From NCBI RefSeq assembly GCF_001400735.1, contig NZ_LJPW01000173.1, positions 61,505 through 125,504 on the forward strand: a stretch of 64,000 nucleotides of DNA. Direction: 5' to 3'. The notes under the pieces were generated by a model that saw only the letters and a program-made list of their open reading frames with translations, had not been told where the DNA came from and searched no databases. Shown here piece after piece: positions 1-8,636 of this stretch; positions within the stretch are counted from its first letter, which is position 1; every line of letters begins with the position of its first letter. Origin of the DNA: Pseudomonas caricapapayae (GTDB taxonomy: Bacteria; Pseudomonadota; Gammaproteobacteria; Pseudomonadales; Pseudomonadaceae). The translations under genes were made by a program, and so were the position numbers.

Positions 1-407
1 CGGTCGGAGGTAGGCAGTGGCCAAGGTATCTGCAGGTCGGTGAGGGGAACAGGTAACGCGCCTTTTTCAATCATTACCGTCAGCAGGCCCAGTAAAGGCT
101 GGGCAAACAGAAACGCATACAGCGCGTAATGGGTCAGCGTTGCAGCCAGCCGCAACGCGCCTTCAAGCGGCGGCGTGATGCCGGGCGGATGATGTCTTCT
201 ACGCTCGGCGACGCGAAAAAACGCCATTACCAGAATCACGATCCCGACCCAGAAATGGCTCTGCACTACCAGCGTGCGGTATTCCGAACCCTTGCCAAAC
301 TGGGTACGGCTCAGAATCAGGGCATAGGCCAGCACAATCATGATGGCCATGATCCAGTGCAGCCATCTGGCTCTTGCGGTGTAGCGTTGAGAAGTCAGTG
401 CATCCAC
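1..407 (-). CDS. Cytochrome b561 family protein, 3' end missing
   Basis: Inner-membrane diheme cytochrome b of the CybB/b561 type, expected to pass electrons between quinone and a periplasmic or unknown partner. About 135 residues are present and the C-terminus lies beyond the left edge. The protein starts VDALTSQRYTARARWLHWIM. The histidine in RWLHW at the start of the first membrane helix and the one in QSHFWVG at the second helix are the usual heme-ligand positions. Hydrophobic helices follow (YALILS, VGIVILVMAFF, LYAFLFAQPLLGLLTV). I chose GTG at 407 because GGA sits 8 nt upstream and the reading frame is unbroken to base 1; the nearby ATG is in another frame. It is divergent from the EEP-family gene. 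The family assignment is firm; the physiological partner is unknown. Confidence 0.85.
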   Translation of the reverse strand, partial: MDALTSQRYTARARWLHWIMAIMIVLAYALILSRTQFGKGSEYRTLVVQSHFWVGIVILVMAFFRVAERRRHHPPGITPPLEGALRLAATLTHYALYAFLFAQPLLGLLTVMIEKGALPVPLTDLQIPWPLPTSD

Positions 408-625
408 GTTTGGATTCCTTGTCGCTTTTTTTCAGGCCTGGTAAGCAGTTTAGGCCGTTGACCGGAGCCCTGCGTTTCATTCGCCCCTGATTTTTTTTAA
501 CGGTAGGGCGGTGCCAGTAGAGGCATGCCATTGAGTATGGCAAATACGCAGCAAGGGCGACACGCGACGGAACCTGTGCGCATGGGTGGCTTCATATGAC
601 GTGAATATTCACCCGGGAGCAAGTC

Positions 626-1411
626 TTGACCAGTGCCAATCCGCCTGTCGGCCCGACAACGCCAGTGTCCGCCAGTGTTTCATTGAATGTACTGACCATG
701 AACATGCACATGGGCTTTGGCATTTTCAATCGCCGCTTCATTCTGCCGGAGTTGCGTGAGGCCGTGCGTACTGTATCGGCCGATATCGTGTTTCTTCAGG
801 AAGTGCATGGCGAACACCAGAGTCATGCGCGCAGCGTCAAGGACTGGCCAACGATTTCCCAGTACGAATTTCTTGCCGACAGCATGTGGAGCGACTTTGC
901 CTATGGTCGCAACGCGGTGTATCCGGATGGCGATCACGGTAACGCGCTGCTGTCCAAATACCCCATCACCCGGCACGAAAATCTCGACATTTCCATTCAT
1001 GGCACCGAGCAGCGAGGTTTGTTGCACTGCATTCTGGAGGTGCCGCACGCTGGCCCGGTGCATGCCGTGTGTGTGCACCTGGGACTACGTGAAAGCCACC
1101 GGAGTCAGCAGCTCAAATTGCTTACTGAACTAATGGCGCGTCTTCCCGAAGGCGAACCGGTGATCGTGGCCGGGGATTTCAACGATTGGCGCCAGCGCGC
1201 CGATGCGTTGTTAAAGGACACCGGGTTGCACGAGGTGTTTGTCGAGCGATTTGGCGCACCCGCCAAGAGCTTTCCGGCCCGTTGGCCTTTGCTCAGGCTG
1301 GACCGGATCTATGTCCGCAATGCGACTTCCCATCGGCCGAAGGTGTTGTCCAGCCGACCGTGGTCTCACCTTTCCGATCATGCACCGCTTGCGGTGGAGT
1401 TGACCTTATGA
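626..1411 (+). CDS. ybhP: Endonuclease/exonuclease/phosphatase (EEP) family hydrolase, YbhP-like
   Basis: 261-residue metal-dependent phosphodiesterase-fold protein. Seen: FLQEV with the metal-binding Glu at 59, GDFNDW at 183-188, and the C-terminal SDH at 250-252 that closes the EEP active site. There is no clear signal peptide, so it is probably cytoplasmic. The start is TTG with GGGAG six bases upstream; an in-frame ATG occurs only inside the conserved domain. Its stop overlaps the start of the cardiolipin synthase gene (ATGA), and a YbhN-like membrane protein follows, the same order as ybhP-clsB-ybhN in E. coli. A role in phospholipid or phosphodiester turnover is inferred from this context; the substrate is not known. 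Confidence 0.85.
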   Translation: MTSANPPVGPTTPVSASVSLNVLTMNMHMGFGIFNRRFILPELREAVRTVSADIVFLQEVHGEHQSHARSVKDWPTISQYEFLADSMWSDFAYGRNAVYPDGDHGNALLSKYPITRHENLDISIHGTEQRGLLHCILEVPHAGPVHAVCVHLGLRESHRSQQLKLLTELMARLPEGEPVIVAGDFNDWRQRADALLKDTGLHEVFVERFGAPAKSFPARWPLLRLDRIYVRNATSHRPKVLSSRPWSHLSDHAPLAVELTL

Positions 1412-2658
1412 GCAATACGGCAGGGCAGTGGTGCGATGGCAACTCGGTGGAGTTGCTGATCAATGGCGAAGACTTCTATGCACGAGTATTCGAGTGCATA
1501 CGTGCTGCGCGTAAAGAGGTGCTGATCGAGACCTTCATCATCTTTGAAGACCGCATCGGCGAGGGTTTGCAGCAGGCATTGCTCGAAGCGGCAGCCAATG
1601 GTGCAAACGTCGTGGTCACGGTGGATGATTACGGGACTTCGGACCTGAGTTCGACATTCGTCAAAACCATGATCGATGCCGGTATCCAGATTCAATTGTT
1701 CGATCCGCGCCCGCGGTTCATGGGCATGCGCACCAACCTGTTCCGCCGTCTGCATCGCAAGGTGGTGGTGATTGACGGCGAGCTGGGCTTTATCGGCGGC
1801 ATCAACTACAGCGTCGATCATATGACCGACACCGGTCTCACTGCCAAACAGGACTACGCCGTTCTGGTACGCGGCCCGATTGTGGGCGATATCCATCAGA
1901 GCGCGCTGAATATGCTCAGCACGGCAGTTCGGGCGAAGTTGCCACCGGTACCGCTCAAGCTGGACCGTGCCGGTGACGCCCGCATGTTGCTTGCCGAGCG
2001 AGACAACGGCGAACACAGCACCGATATCGAAGAGCAGTATCTCAAGGCTATTCGCGCTGCGACTCAACGCATCACGCTGGCCAATGCGTATTTCTTCCCC
2101 AGCTATCGCTTTCTGCGTGAGCTGCGCAATGCATCACGACGGGGCGTCAAGGTCACGCTGATTCTGCAAGGCCAGCCAGATATGCCGTTTGTACGGGTCT
2201 GCTCACGGTTGACCTATACCTACCTGCTGCGCGACGGCGTCGTCATTCACGAGTACAAACAACGCGCGTTGCACGGCAAGGTTGCATTGATCGATCAGGA
2301 ATGGTCCACGGTGGGCTCCAGTAACCTTGACCCGCTGAGCCTGGCGCTGAATCTGGAAGCCAACCTGTTCATTCGCGACCGGGCACTCAACGATCATTTG
2401 CAGAGCCACCTGATGGAGCTTGCTGCTGCGCACAGCACTCAGATGAGCCTTAAAGGCGCGGCGCGCGGCCAGTGGTGGCGTGCGCCGATGATCGTGTTGA
2501 GCTTCTTTTTCCTGCGGCGTTTTCCGGCGATTGCCGGTTTGTTCCCGGTTCACGGCGTACGCCTCAAGCCCATACGCGCCGGTGACGTGGTGCCAGAAGC
2601 GAAAGTGATCGAGCAGCAGCAGAATAACCACGAGATGGACCAGGAGAAAACCTCATGA
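1408..2658 (+). CDS. clsB: Cardiolipin synthase B / phospholipase D family protein
   Basis: 416-residue PLD-superfamily enzyme. ClsB-type enzymes join phosphatidyl groups to make cardiolipin at the inner membrane. Two HKD motifs are visible: HRKVVVID at 116-123 followed by GELGFIGG, and HGKVALID at 289-296 followed by SSNLD. The family enzyme is about 410 residues, so it is full length. The ATG at 1408 overlaps the preceding stop and gives a typical ClsB N-terminus; the frame stays open further upstream but that part is the shadow of the EEP gene. There is no N-terminal transmembrane pair, which separates it from ClsA. The last codons overlap the downstream gene by 4 nt, implying translational coupling of all three genes. 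Confidence 0.9.
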   Translation: MSNTAGQWCDGNSVELLINGEDFYARVFECIRAARKEVLIETFIIFEDRIGEGLQQALLEAAANGANVVVTVDDYGTSDLSSTFVKTMIDAGIQIQLFDPRPRFMGMRTNLFRRLHRKVVVIDGELGFIGGINYSVDHMTDTGLTAKQDYAVLVRGPIVGDIHQSALNMLSTAVRAKLPPVPLKLDRAGDARMLLAERDNGEHSTDIEEQYLKAIRAATQRITLANAYFFPSYRFLRELRNASRRGVKVTLILQGQPDMPFVRVCSRLTYTYLLRDGVVIHEYKQRALHGKVALIDQEWSTVGSSNLDPLSLALNLEANLFIRDRALNDHLQSHLMELAAAHSTQMSLKGAARGQWWRAPMIVLSFFFLRRFPAIAGLFPVHGVRLKPIRAGDVVPEAKVIEQQQNNHEMDQEKTS

Positions 2659-3653
2659 CCCAGGCCGCAAGTGCAGCGCCGCAAAGTGCGCAGGGAGCCA
2701 AATGGAAATGGGCAAAGCGGGTGTTCAATCTGTTTTTCTTCATTGCCGTCCCGGTTCTGTTGTTTCTGCTGGTCAAGAACCTTGACTGGCAAGAGGTGAA
2801 GCAGGCGCTGGCGTCTTACAAGGCCAGCACGCTGGCCATCGCAGCCGTTGTGGCGTTTGCCAGTTATGCTACTTATTGCGGCTTCGATGTGCTGGCGCGC
2901 TATTACACCCGTCACAGATTGTCGATCAAACAGATCGTGCCCGTGACGTTTGTCTGCTATGCGTTCAACCTCAACCTCAGTTCATGGGTGGGCGGCATCG
3001 CCTTGCGTTATCGGCTGTATTCCCGGCTGGGACTGGATGTTTCGACCATCACCCGGATTCTCAGCCTTAGCCTTATTACCAACTGGCTGGGCTATATGTT
3101 GCTGGCCGGTTTTGTGTTTTCGATGCGTTTTCTGGAATTGCCTGAAGAATGGTCGATCGGCACCACTACCCTGCAACTGATCGGTTTCGGACTGTTGGCC
3201 GTGTGTTTTGCCTACTTGTTGGCCTGCCGGTTTTCCAAAAAACGCTCTTGGACCGTGCGTGATCAGGAATTCAATCTGCCGTCGATGAAGCAGGCCTTGA
3301 TGCAGGCCAGTCTGGGTGCCCTGAACTGGTCGTTGATGGCCGCCGTGATTTACACGCTGCTGCCCGACAAGGCCTTTTATCCGGCGATTCTCGGGGTGCT
3401 GCTGATCAGCAGTATTGCGGGTGTCATCACCCATATTCCAGCGGGGCTCGGCGTGCTTGAAACAGTCTTCATTACCTTGTTGGCGCACCAGTTCTCCAAG
3501 GGCAGCCTGCTGGCCGCTCTGATCGGTTACCGCGCTATCTATTTTCTGCTGCCGCTGCTCATTGCATTGGTGGTGTACCTGGTGCTGGAGAAGCGCGCGA
3601 AGAAAATGGGCGAGAAGAACCAGCAGCGAATGGGTGAGCAGGCGAAGTCCTGA
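2655..3653 (+). CDS. ybhN: YbhN / lysylphosphatidylglycerol synthase TM-region (UPF0104) family membrane protein
   Basis: 332-residue polytopic inner-membrane protein, probably 8 helices (for example FNLFFFIAVPVLLFLLV at about 24-40 and an IYFLLPLLIALVVYLVL stretch near the C-terminus). It matches the transmembrane domain shared with MprF/AglD proteins but has no catalytic lysyl-transferase domain. The conserved-looking motif HIPAGLGVLE lies around residue 258. It is the last gene of the ybhP-clsB-ybhN-like trio and overlaps clsB by 4 nt. A role in phospholipid handling or flipping is inferred from family and neighbours only. The C-terminal tail is charged (KRAKKMGEKNQQ) and should be cytoplasmic. 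Confidence 0.85.
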   Translation: MTQAASAAPQSAQGAKWKWAKRVFNLFFFIAVPVLLFLLVKNLDWQEVKQALASYKASTLAIAAVVAFASYATYCGFDVLARYYTRHRLSIKQIVPVTFVCYAFNLNLSSWVGGIALRYRLYSRLGLDVSTITRILSLSLITNWLGYMLLAGFVFSMRFLELPEEWSIGTTTLQLIGFGLLAVCFAYLLACRFSKKRSWTVRDQEFNLPSMKQALMQASLGALNWSLMAAVIYTLLPDKAFYPAILGVLLISSIAGVITHIPAGLGVLETVFITLLAHQFSKGSLLAALIGYRAIYFLLPLLIALVVYLVLEKRAKKMGEKNQQRMGEQAKS

Positions 3654-3715
3654 GCGACGTGAATCAACGCTTTGTCTGCTCGTGCAGAGCGGTGTATCGA
3701 GTCTGGCACCCGCTC

Positions 3716-4624
3716 TCAATCATCGAACCCGACCTGTTCATGTATCTCGTCGACTTTCAGCTCCAGTCGGTACGCCACTGCGATAAACAGTGCCTGGCAC
3801 AGGCACAGGGTGGCGCTCAGCGAGCGGAAGGCGAATGAACTGCCTTCATTGACCAGCAATACCGAATTGGCGCGCTTGGCCAGGGGCGACAGGTTGCTGT
3901 CGGTGATGATCAGCGTCTTGGCCTGATGATGCTGGGCGATGCGCAGGCAGTGCTGGGTTTCCTTGCCGTAAGGCGTGAAGCTGATCGCAATCACCAGATC
4001 ATTGGCGCGCACGCTGCGCATCTGCTCGCGATAGCTGCCCCCCAGGCCGGAAATCAAATGAATACGCTTGTTGGTGTGTTGCAGGTTGTAAACCAGATAA
4101 TCCGCCACCGCGAATGAGCGGCGCACGCCCACGACATAGATGTTGTCGGCGTTGACCACCAGGTCCACGGCCTTTTCGAATTCATCATCGTCCAGTTCTG
4201 CACTCAGACGTTCCAGCCCGGAGAGCGTAGCGCTCACGCATTCGCGTGCCAGATCGCCGGCGTTGGCCTTCTGCGATTTGTTGGCAATCATGCTGCGGAT
4301 ACGCTGCTGGTAATTCTGTACCGGCGTGGTCTTGTGCGTGTACGCCTCGCGAAACAGCGCCTGCATTTCGCTGAAGCCGCTGAACCCGAAGCGCTGGGAG
4401 AACCGCACAATCGCCGAGGGGTGAACTTCGCACTCGCGGGCGATATCACTGATCCGGTCAACCATGATCCGGTCGCTCTGCTGGCTCATATAACTGGCGA
4501 TCCGCTTGAGCTGACGCGGCAACCCGTCGTACTCGTCAGTGATCAGCCGCAGCAAGCCTTCGGCACTGTTCGGCGGCATGTCGAGGCTCGTCTCGGGCAG
4601 TGTGGGCTGATCGGCGCTGGTCAT
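3716..4624 (-). CDS. iolR: RpiR-family transcriptional regulator of inositol catabolism
   Basis: 302-residue MurR/RpiR regulator. The N-terminal helix-turn-helix lies at about 35-85 (ISDIARECEVHPSAIVRFSQ) and the C-terminal SIS sugar-binding domain at about 125-270 (NIYVVGVRRSFAVADYLVYN). It is divergent from iolC and convergent with ybhN. In Sinorhizobium the RpiR-type IolR represses the iol genes and responds to a pathway intermediate; the same role is inferred here from position. I chose ATG at 4624 because AGAAAGGA lies 7 nt upstream; an in-frame TTG two codons earlier is too close to that site. A palindromic TGGAA-N6-TTCCA site lies in the shared intergenic region. HexR, another RpiR family member, was considered but usually sits beside zwf. 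Confidence 0.8.
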   Translation of the reverse strand: MTSADQPTLPETSLDMPPNSAEGLLRLITDEYDGLPRQLKRIASYMSQQSDRIMVDRISDIARECEVHPSAIVRFSQRFGFSGFSEMQALFREAYTHKTTPVQNYQQRIRSMIANKSQKANAGDLARECVSATLSGLERLSAELDDDEFEKAVDLVVNADNIYVVGVRRSFAVADYLVYNLQHTNKRIHLISGLGGSYREQMRSVRANDLVIAISFTPYGKETQHCLRIAQHHQAKTLIITDSNLSPLAKRANSVLLVNEGSSFAFRSLSATLCLCQALFIAVAYRLELKVDEIHEQVGFDD

Positions 4625-4760
4625 ATTCAAATCCTTTCTGCTTGTCAGGGCGATTTTTCGGGTGACGCCTTTATGAGCCTGACGGTGAAGGCTGCCTGTG
4701 GCAGGGGCGATGACTATATCTTACCCGTCTACGCATTGTGCCAGCACTTGAATAGCGGTA

Positions 4761-4776
4761 TGGAAAAAATATTCCA
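4761..4776. promoter_or_regulatory. Candidate IolR operator (TGGAA-N6-TTCCA) between iolR and iolC
   Basis: Dyad with arms TGGAA (4761-4765) and TTCCA (4772-4776) and a six-base AT spacer. The same architecture recurs upstream of ibpA. The GGAA-N6-TTCC form agrees with the motif described for the RpiR-type IolR of Sinorhizobium meliloti. It lies 121 bases upstream of the iolC ATG and 137 bases upstream of the iolR ATG, so it could control both genes. Confidence 0.6.
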
Positions 4777-4896
4777 CTGAAAATAATTATAGAATAAATA
4801 TTGATTGATCAGGCTCGACGTTTTACGCTGCATTCACAAAGCAGCGCGTACACAGGTTGCAAGCGCTGCAGGCTGATAAAAATAACAGGAGCCACC

Positions 4897-6834
4897 ATGG
4901 GCCAGACACGCTTTGCCACTGGGCGTCAGTTGGATCTGATCTGCCTTGGACGCCTGGGCGTCGATCTTTATGCGCAACAAGTAGGCGCACGCCTGGAAGA
5001 CGTTTCCAGCTTCGCCAAGTACCTGGGCGGCTCATCGGCCAATATTGCCTTTGGCACTGCCAGGCTGGGGCTCAGGTCGGCCATGCTGAGCAGGGTCGGT
5101 GACGACCATATGGGCCGCTTTCTGGTCGAATCGCTGGCGCGTGAAGGCTGTGATGTCAGCGCCATCAAGCGCGATCCCGAACGTTTGACTGCCATGGTGC
5201 TGCTGGGCCTGAAGGACCGTGAAACGTTTCCCCTCGTGTTCTACCGCGAAAACTGCGCTGACATGGCCTTGCGCGCCGAGGATATCGACGAGCAGCAGAT
5301 CGCGTCGAGCAAGGCCCTGCTGATCACAGGCACGCATTTTTCCACTGAGCAGGTATTCAAGGCCAGCAGTCAGGCGCTCGACTATGCCGAGAAGCACGGC
5401 GTCAAACGTGTGCTGGATATCGATTACCGCCCGGTCCTCTGGGGGCTGGCGGGCAAGGCAGATGGCGAAACGCGGTTTGTCGCCGATCAGAAGGTCAGCC
5501 AGCATGTGCAGCGCATCCTGCCGCGTTTCGACCTGATCGTCGGCACTGAAGAAGAATTCCAGATTGCCGGTGGCTCCACCGATTTGCTCACCGCCCTGCG
5601 TACGGTGCGTGAACTGAGCGCCGCGACGCTGGTCGTCAAGCTTGGTCCGCAAGGTTGCACGGTGATTCACGGTGCCATTCCTGCGCGCCTTGAAGATGGC
5701 GCAATCTACCCAGGTGTGCGCGTTGAAGTGCTCAACGTTCTGGGTGCAGGTGATGCATTCATGTCCGGGTTCCTCAGCGGCTGGCTCAAGGATGCCAGCG
5801 ACGAGCGTTGCTGCCAGCTGGCCAATGCCTGTGGCGGGCTGGTGGTCTCGCGCCACGCCTGTGCACCCGCGATGCCCACCCCGGCAGAACTCGATTATCT
5901 GTTCAACAGCCCGGAACCCATTACCCGCCCGGATCAGGATGTCGTTTTGCAACGACTGCATCAGGTCAGCGTGCCGCGCAAGCAATGGCGGCAGTTGTTC
6001 ATCTTCGCCTTCGATCATCGCGGCCAGCTGGTCGAACTGGCTCAACAGGCCGGACGCGACACGGGCAGTATCAGCCATCTCAAACAACTGTTCGTGCAAG
6101 CGGTCGAGCGTGTCGAGGCCGGCCTGCGCCAACGCGGTATCGAAGCCGATGTCGGGCTGCTTGCCGATCAACGCTTCGGACAGGATTCACTCAATGCGGC
6201 GACCGGCCGTGGCTGGTGGGTTGCGCGTCCGGTAGAAGTGCAGGGTTCCAGGCCCCTGGCGTTCGAACATGGTCGCTCCATTGGCAGCAATCTGCTCGCC
6301 TGGCCGCAGGAGCAGATCATCAAGTGCCTGGTGCAATATCACCCCGATGACGAGCCAATGCTGCGCCTGGAACAGGAGGCGCAGATCAAGGCGCTCTATG
6401 ACGCGTCGAAAGTCAGCGGTCACGAACTGTTGCTGGAAATCATTCCGCCCAAGGATCACCCGTCGCCCCATCCAGATGTGATGGTCCGGTCGCTGAAGCG
6501 TTTGTACAACCTGGGCATCTACCCCGCCTGGTGGAAGATCGAAGCGCAGAGCGCGCAGGTCTGGCAGCAGTTGGACGAGTTGATCCAGCAGCGTGATCCC
6601 TACTGCCGCGGCGTGGTACTGCTTGGGCTCAACGCACCGGTCGAAGACCTTGCCGCCGGTTTTGCCGAAGCCCGACATAGCCGCGTCTGCCAGGGGTTTG
6701 CGGTCGGCCGGACAATATTTCGCGAGCCAAGCCGGGCCTGGATGGGCGGAGAAATAGACGATGCAGCGTTGGTCAGTCGGGTGCAGAGCACCTTTAACTG
6801 GTTGATCGAGTCCTGGCGCGAAAGCCGCGCCTGA
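4897..6834 (+). CDS. iolC: Bifunctional 5-dehydro-2-deoxygluconokinase / DUF2090 (IolJ-like aldolase) fusion
   Basis: 645-residue two-domain protein. Residues about 10-320 are a PfkB/ribokinase-fold kinase: GGSSANIAFG near 44-53 for substrate and GAGDAF at 283-288 with the catalytic Asp286. It phosphorylates 2-deoxy-5-keto-D-gluconate. Residues about 335-645 are a DUF2090 domain, which in many proteobacteria takes the place of a separate IolJ aldolase that splits the phosphorylated product into dihydroxyacetone phosphate and malonate semialdehyde. I chose ATG 4897 because AGGAG stands 5 bases upstream; the open frame extends 32 codons further but has no Shine-Dalgarno there and looks non-coding. 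It is the first gene of the catabolic operon, with iolE 46 bases downstream. Confidence 0.93.
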   Translation: MGQTRFATGRQLDLICLGRLGVDLYAQQVGARLEDVSSFAKYLGGSSANIAFGTARLGLRSAMLSRVGDDHMGRFLVESLAREGCDVSAIKRDPERLTAMVLLGLKDRETFPLVFYRENCADMALRAEDIDEQQIASSKALLITGTHFSTEQVFKASSQALDYAEKHGVKRVLDIDYRPVLWGLAGKADGETRFVADQKVSQHVQRILPRFDLIVGTEEEFQIAGGSTDLLTALRTVRELSAATLVVKLGPQGCTVIHGAIPARLEDGAIYPGVRVEVLNVLGAGDAFMSGFLSGWLKDASDERCCQLANACGGLVVSRHACAPAMPTPAELDYLFNSPEPITRPDQDVVLQRLHQVSVPRKQWRQLFIFAFDHRGQLVELAQQAGRDTGSISHLKQLFVQAVERVEAGLRQRGIEADVGLLADQRFGQDSLNAATGRGWWVARPVEVQGSRPLAFEHGRSIGSNLLAWPQEQIIKCLVQYHPDDEPMLRLEQEAQIKALYDASKVSGHELLLEIIPPKDHPSPHPDVMVRSLKRLYNLGIYPAWWKIEAQSAQVWQQLDELIQQRDPYCRGVVLLGLNAPVEDLAAGFAEARHSRVCQGFAVGRTIFREPSRAWMGGEIDDAALVSRVQSTFNWLIESWRESRA

Positions 6835-6880
6835 TTCTTTCTTGATCTGACGTCGCGATAACAACAAAAAAGGTGCAGCC

Positions 6881-7786
6881 ATGCCCGTTTCCACTTCAAC
6901 ACCCAGGATCCGCATCGGCATCAATCCGATCTCCTGGAGCAACGATGATCTGCCCGCTCTCGGTGGAGAAACGCCGTTGAGCACTGCCTTGAGCGAAGGC
7001 AAAGCCATCGGTTACGAGGGGTTTGAACTCAACGGCAAGTTTCCGAAAGATGCCAAAGGGGTCGGCGATGCGTTGCGGCCCCATGATCTGGCGCTGGTTT
7101 CCGGCTGGTATTCGAGCCGTCTGGCGCGACGCTCGGCGGCCGAAGAAATTGCAGCCATTACCCCGCACGTTCAGTTGCTCGCCGAGAACGGCGCTTCGGT
7201 ATTGGTGTATGGCGAAGTAGCCGACTCGATTCAGGGGCAACGCATCCCGCTGGTCGAACGACCGCGCTTTCATACCGATGCGGCCTGGCGCGAATACGCC
7301 GAAAAGCTCACCGAACTGGCGCGTTCCACGTTATCCAGGGGCGTGCGCCTGGCGTATCACCATCACATGGGCGCTTACGTCGAGTCGCCACAGGATATCG
7401 ACCGGCTGATGGCGCTGACCGGCGAGGAAGTCGGGCTGCTGTTCGATTCCGGGCATTGCTACATGGGCGGAGGCGAACCTCTGCAGGTCTTGAGCAAACA
7501 CATCGGGCGTGTCTGTCATGTGCATTTCAAGGACGTACGCAAGCCCGTGGTGCAATTGGCACGCAATAATCTCTGGAGTTTTCCGGACTGCATCATCAAC
7601 GGCACGTTCACCGTCCCGGGTGACGGCGATATCGATTTTTCAGCACTGCTGAAGGTGTTGCTGCAAGCCGATTACAGCGGCTGGCTGGTGGTCGAGGCTG
7701 AACAGGACCCGGCAGTAGCGCCGAGCTATGTGTACGCCAAAAAGGGTTACGACACGTTGCGCCAGCTGCTGGCCGATGCGCAATAA
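6881..7786 (+). CDS. iolE: myo-Inosose-2 dehydratase
   Basis: 301-residue TIM-barrel lyase that removes water from 2-keto-myo-inositol (scyllo-inosose) to give 3D-trihydroxycyclohexane-1,2-dione, using a divalent metal. Family features: INPISWSNDD at 14-23, AYHHHMGAYVES at 158-169, FDSGHCYMGG at 188-197 and VHFKDVR. Length matches IolE. An AAGGTG site precedes the ATG. It lies between iolC and iolB, the normal pathway context. Confidence in function is high. Confidence 0.95.
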   Translation: MPVSTSTPRIRIGINPISWSNDDLPALGGETPLSTALSEGKAIGYEGFELNGKFPKDAKGVGDALRPHDLALVSGWYSSRLARRSAAEEIAAITPHVQLLAENGASVLVYGEVADSIQGQRIPLVERPRFHTDAAWREYAEKLTELARSTLSRGVRLAYHHHMGAYVESPQDIDRLMALTGEEVGLLFDSGHCYMGGGEPLQVLSKHIGRVCHVHFKDVRKPVVQLARNNLWSFPDCIINGTFTVPGDGDIDFSALLKVLLQADYSGWLVVEAEQDPAVAPSYVYAKKGYDTLRQLLADAQ

Positions 7787-7799
7787 GGAGGACTGAACC

Positions 7800-8609
7800 A
7801 TGAATCTGCTGACCAAGAGCAAACCCCAGGGCCGTGACATCGTGGCGCTGGCACCCGGCTCGCTCGACTATGTGAGCTTTGCCGCCTACCGTCTGGAGAC
7901 CGGGGAGCGTCTGCCTCTCAGCGCAGAGCACAACGAACTGTGCGTGGTCTTGCTGGCCGGGCACGCCAGCGTGACCGGCGAAGCACCGGGGCAGGGCGCT
8001 TTCGGTTGGGACAACATCGGCGACAGGCAATCGGTGTTCGAAGAGAAATCACCGTTCGCGGTCTACCTGCCGCCCGGGAGTCAGGCCGAGTTTGTCGCGC
8101 GCGGGCCGGTGCATCTGGCCGTATGCACCGCGCCAGGCGATGCAGGCAAACACCTTCCGGCCCGGCTGATCATGCCCGGCAGCATGAAGCGCAGCGTGCG
8201 CGGCAAGGGCGCCAACACCCGCTACGTGTGCGACATCCTGCCGGACAGTGAACCGGCGCACTCCCTGCTGGTGGTCGAGGTGCGAACCCCTTCGGGGCAC
8301 TCCTCCAGCTACCCGCCACACAAGCACGACCGGGACAACCTGCCCCATGAGAGCTTTCTCGAAGAAACCTACTACCACCAGGTCAACCCGCCGCAGGGTT
8401 TTGTCTTTCAGCGGGTCTATACCGACGACCGCAGCATCGATCAGGCGATGGCCGTGGAAAACAATGATCTGGTAACGGTGCCCAAAGGCTATCACCCAGT
8501 GTCCGTGCCCTACGGTTACGAATCCTATTACCTGAACGTGATGGCCGGTCCGACGCGCGCCTGGCAGTTTCACAACGATCCACAGCACAGCTGGCTGCTG
8601 GATCTCTGA
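7800..8609 (+). CDS. iolB: 5-Deoxy-glucuronate isomerase
   Basis: 269-residue bicupin that converts 5-deoxy-glucuronate to 2-deoxy-5-keto-D-gluconate. The cupin metal-site residues appear as SSYPPHKHDRDN near 164-175 followed by EETYYHQ, and a late histidine lies in GYHPVSVPYGY. An unusually good ribosome site (AAGGAGG) lies 7 bases before the ATG, only 13 bases after iolE stops. The product feeds IolC. Full length for the family. Confidence 0.95.
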   Translation: MNLLTKSKPQGRDIVALAPGSLDYVSFAAYRLETGERLPLSAEHNELCVVLLAGHASVTGEAPGQGAFGWDNIGDRQSVFEEKSPFAVYLPPGSQAEFVARGPVHLAVCTAPGDAGKHLPARLIMPGSMKRSVRGKGANTRYVCDILPDSEPAHSLLVVEVRTPSGHSSSYPPHKHDRDNLPHESFLEETYYHQVNPPQGFVFQRVYTDDRSIDQAMAVENNDLVTVPKGYHPVSVPYGYESYYLNVMAGPTRAWQFHNDPQHSWLLDL

Positions 8610-8636
8610 TTTCCCCTTTTTTTCTGGAGGCATGAG

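Noticed and set aside
199..543. Minus-strand open frame across the left end
   Set aside because: It is out of frame with the cytochrome b561 gene, which fully explains this stretch from 407 downward with conserved heme-ligand motifs.
570..600. GGAACC-containing stretch checked as a HrpL (hrp box) promoter
   Set aside because: The second half CCACNNA is absent at the required spacing. Other GGAACC occurrences in the window (near 20285, 24907, 36834, 42451) also failed, so no type III regulon gene is proposed.
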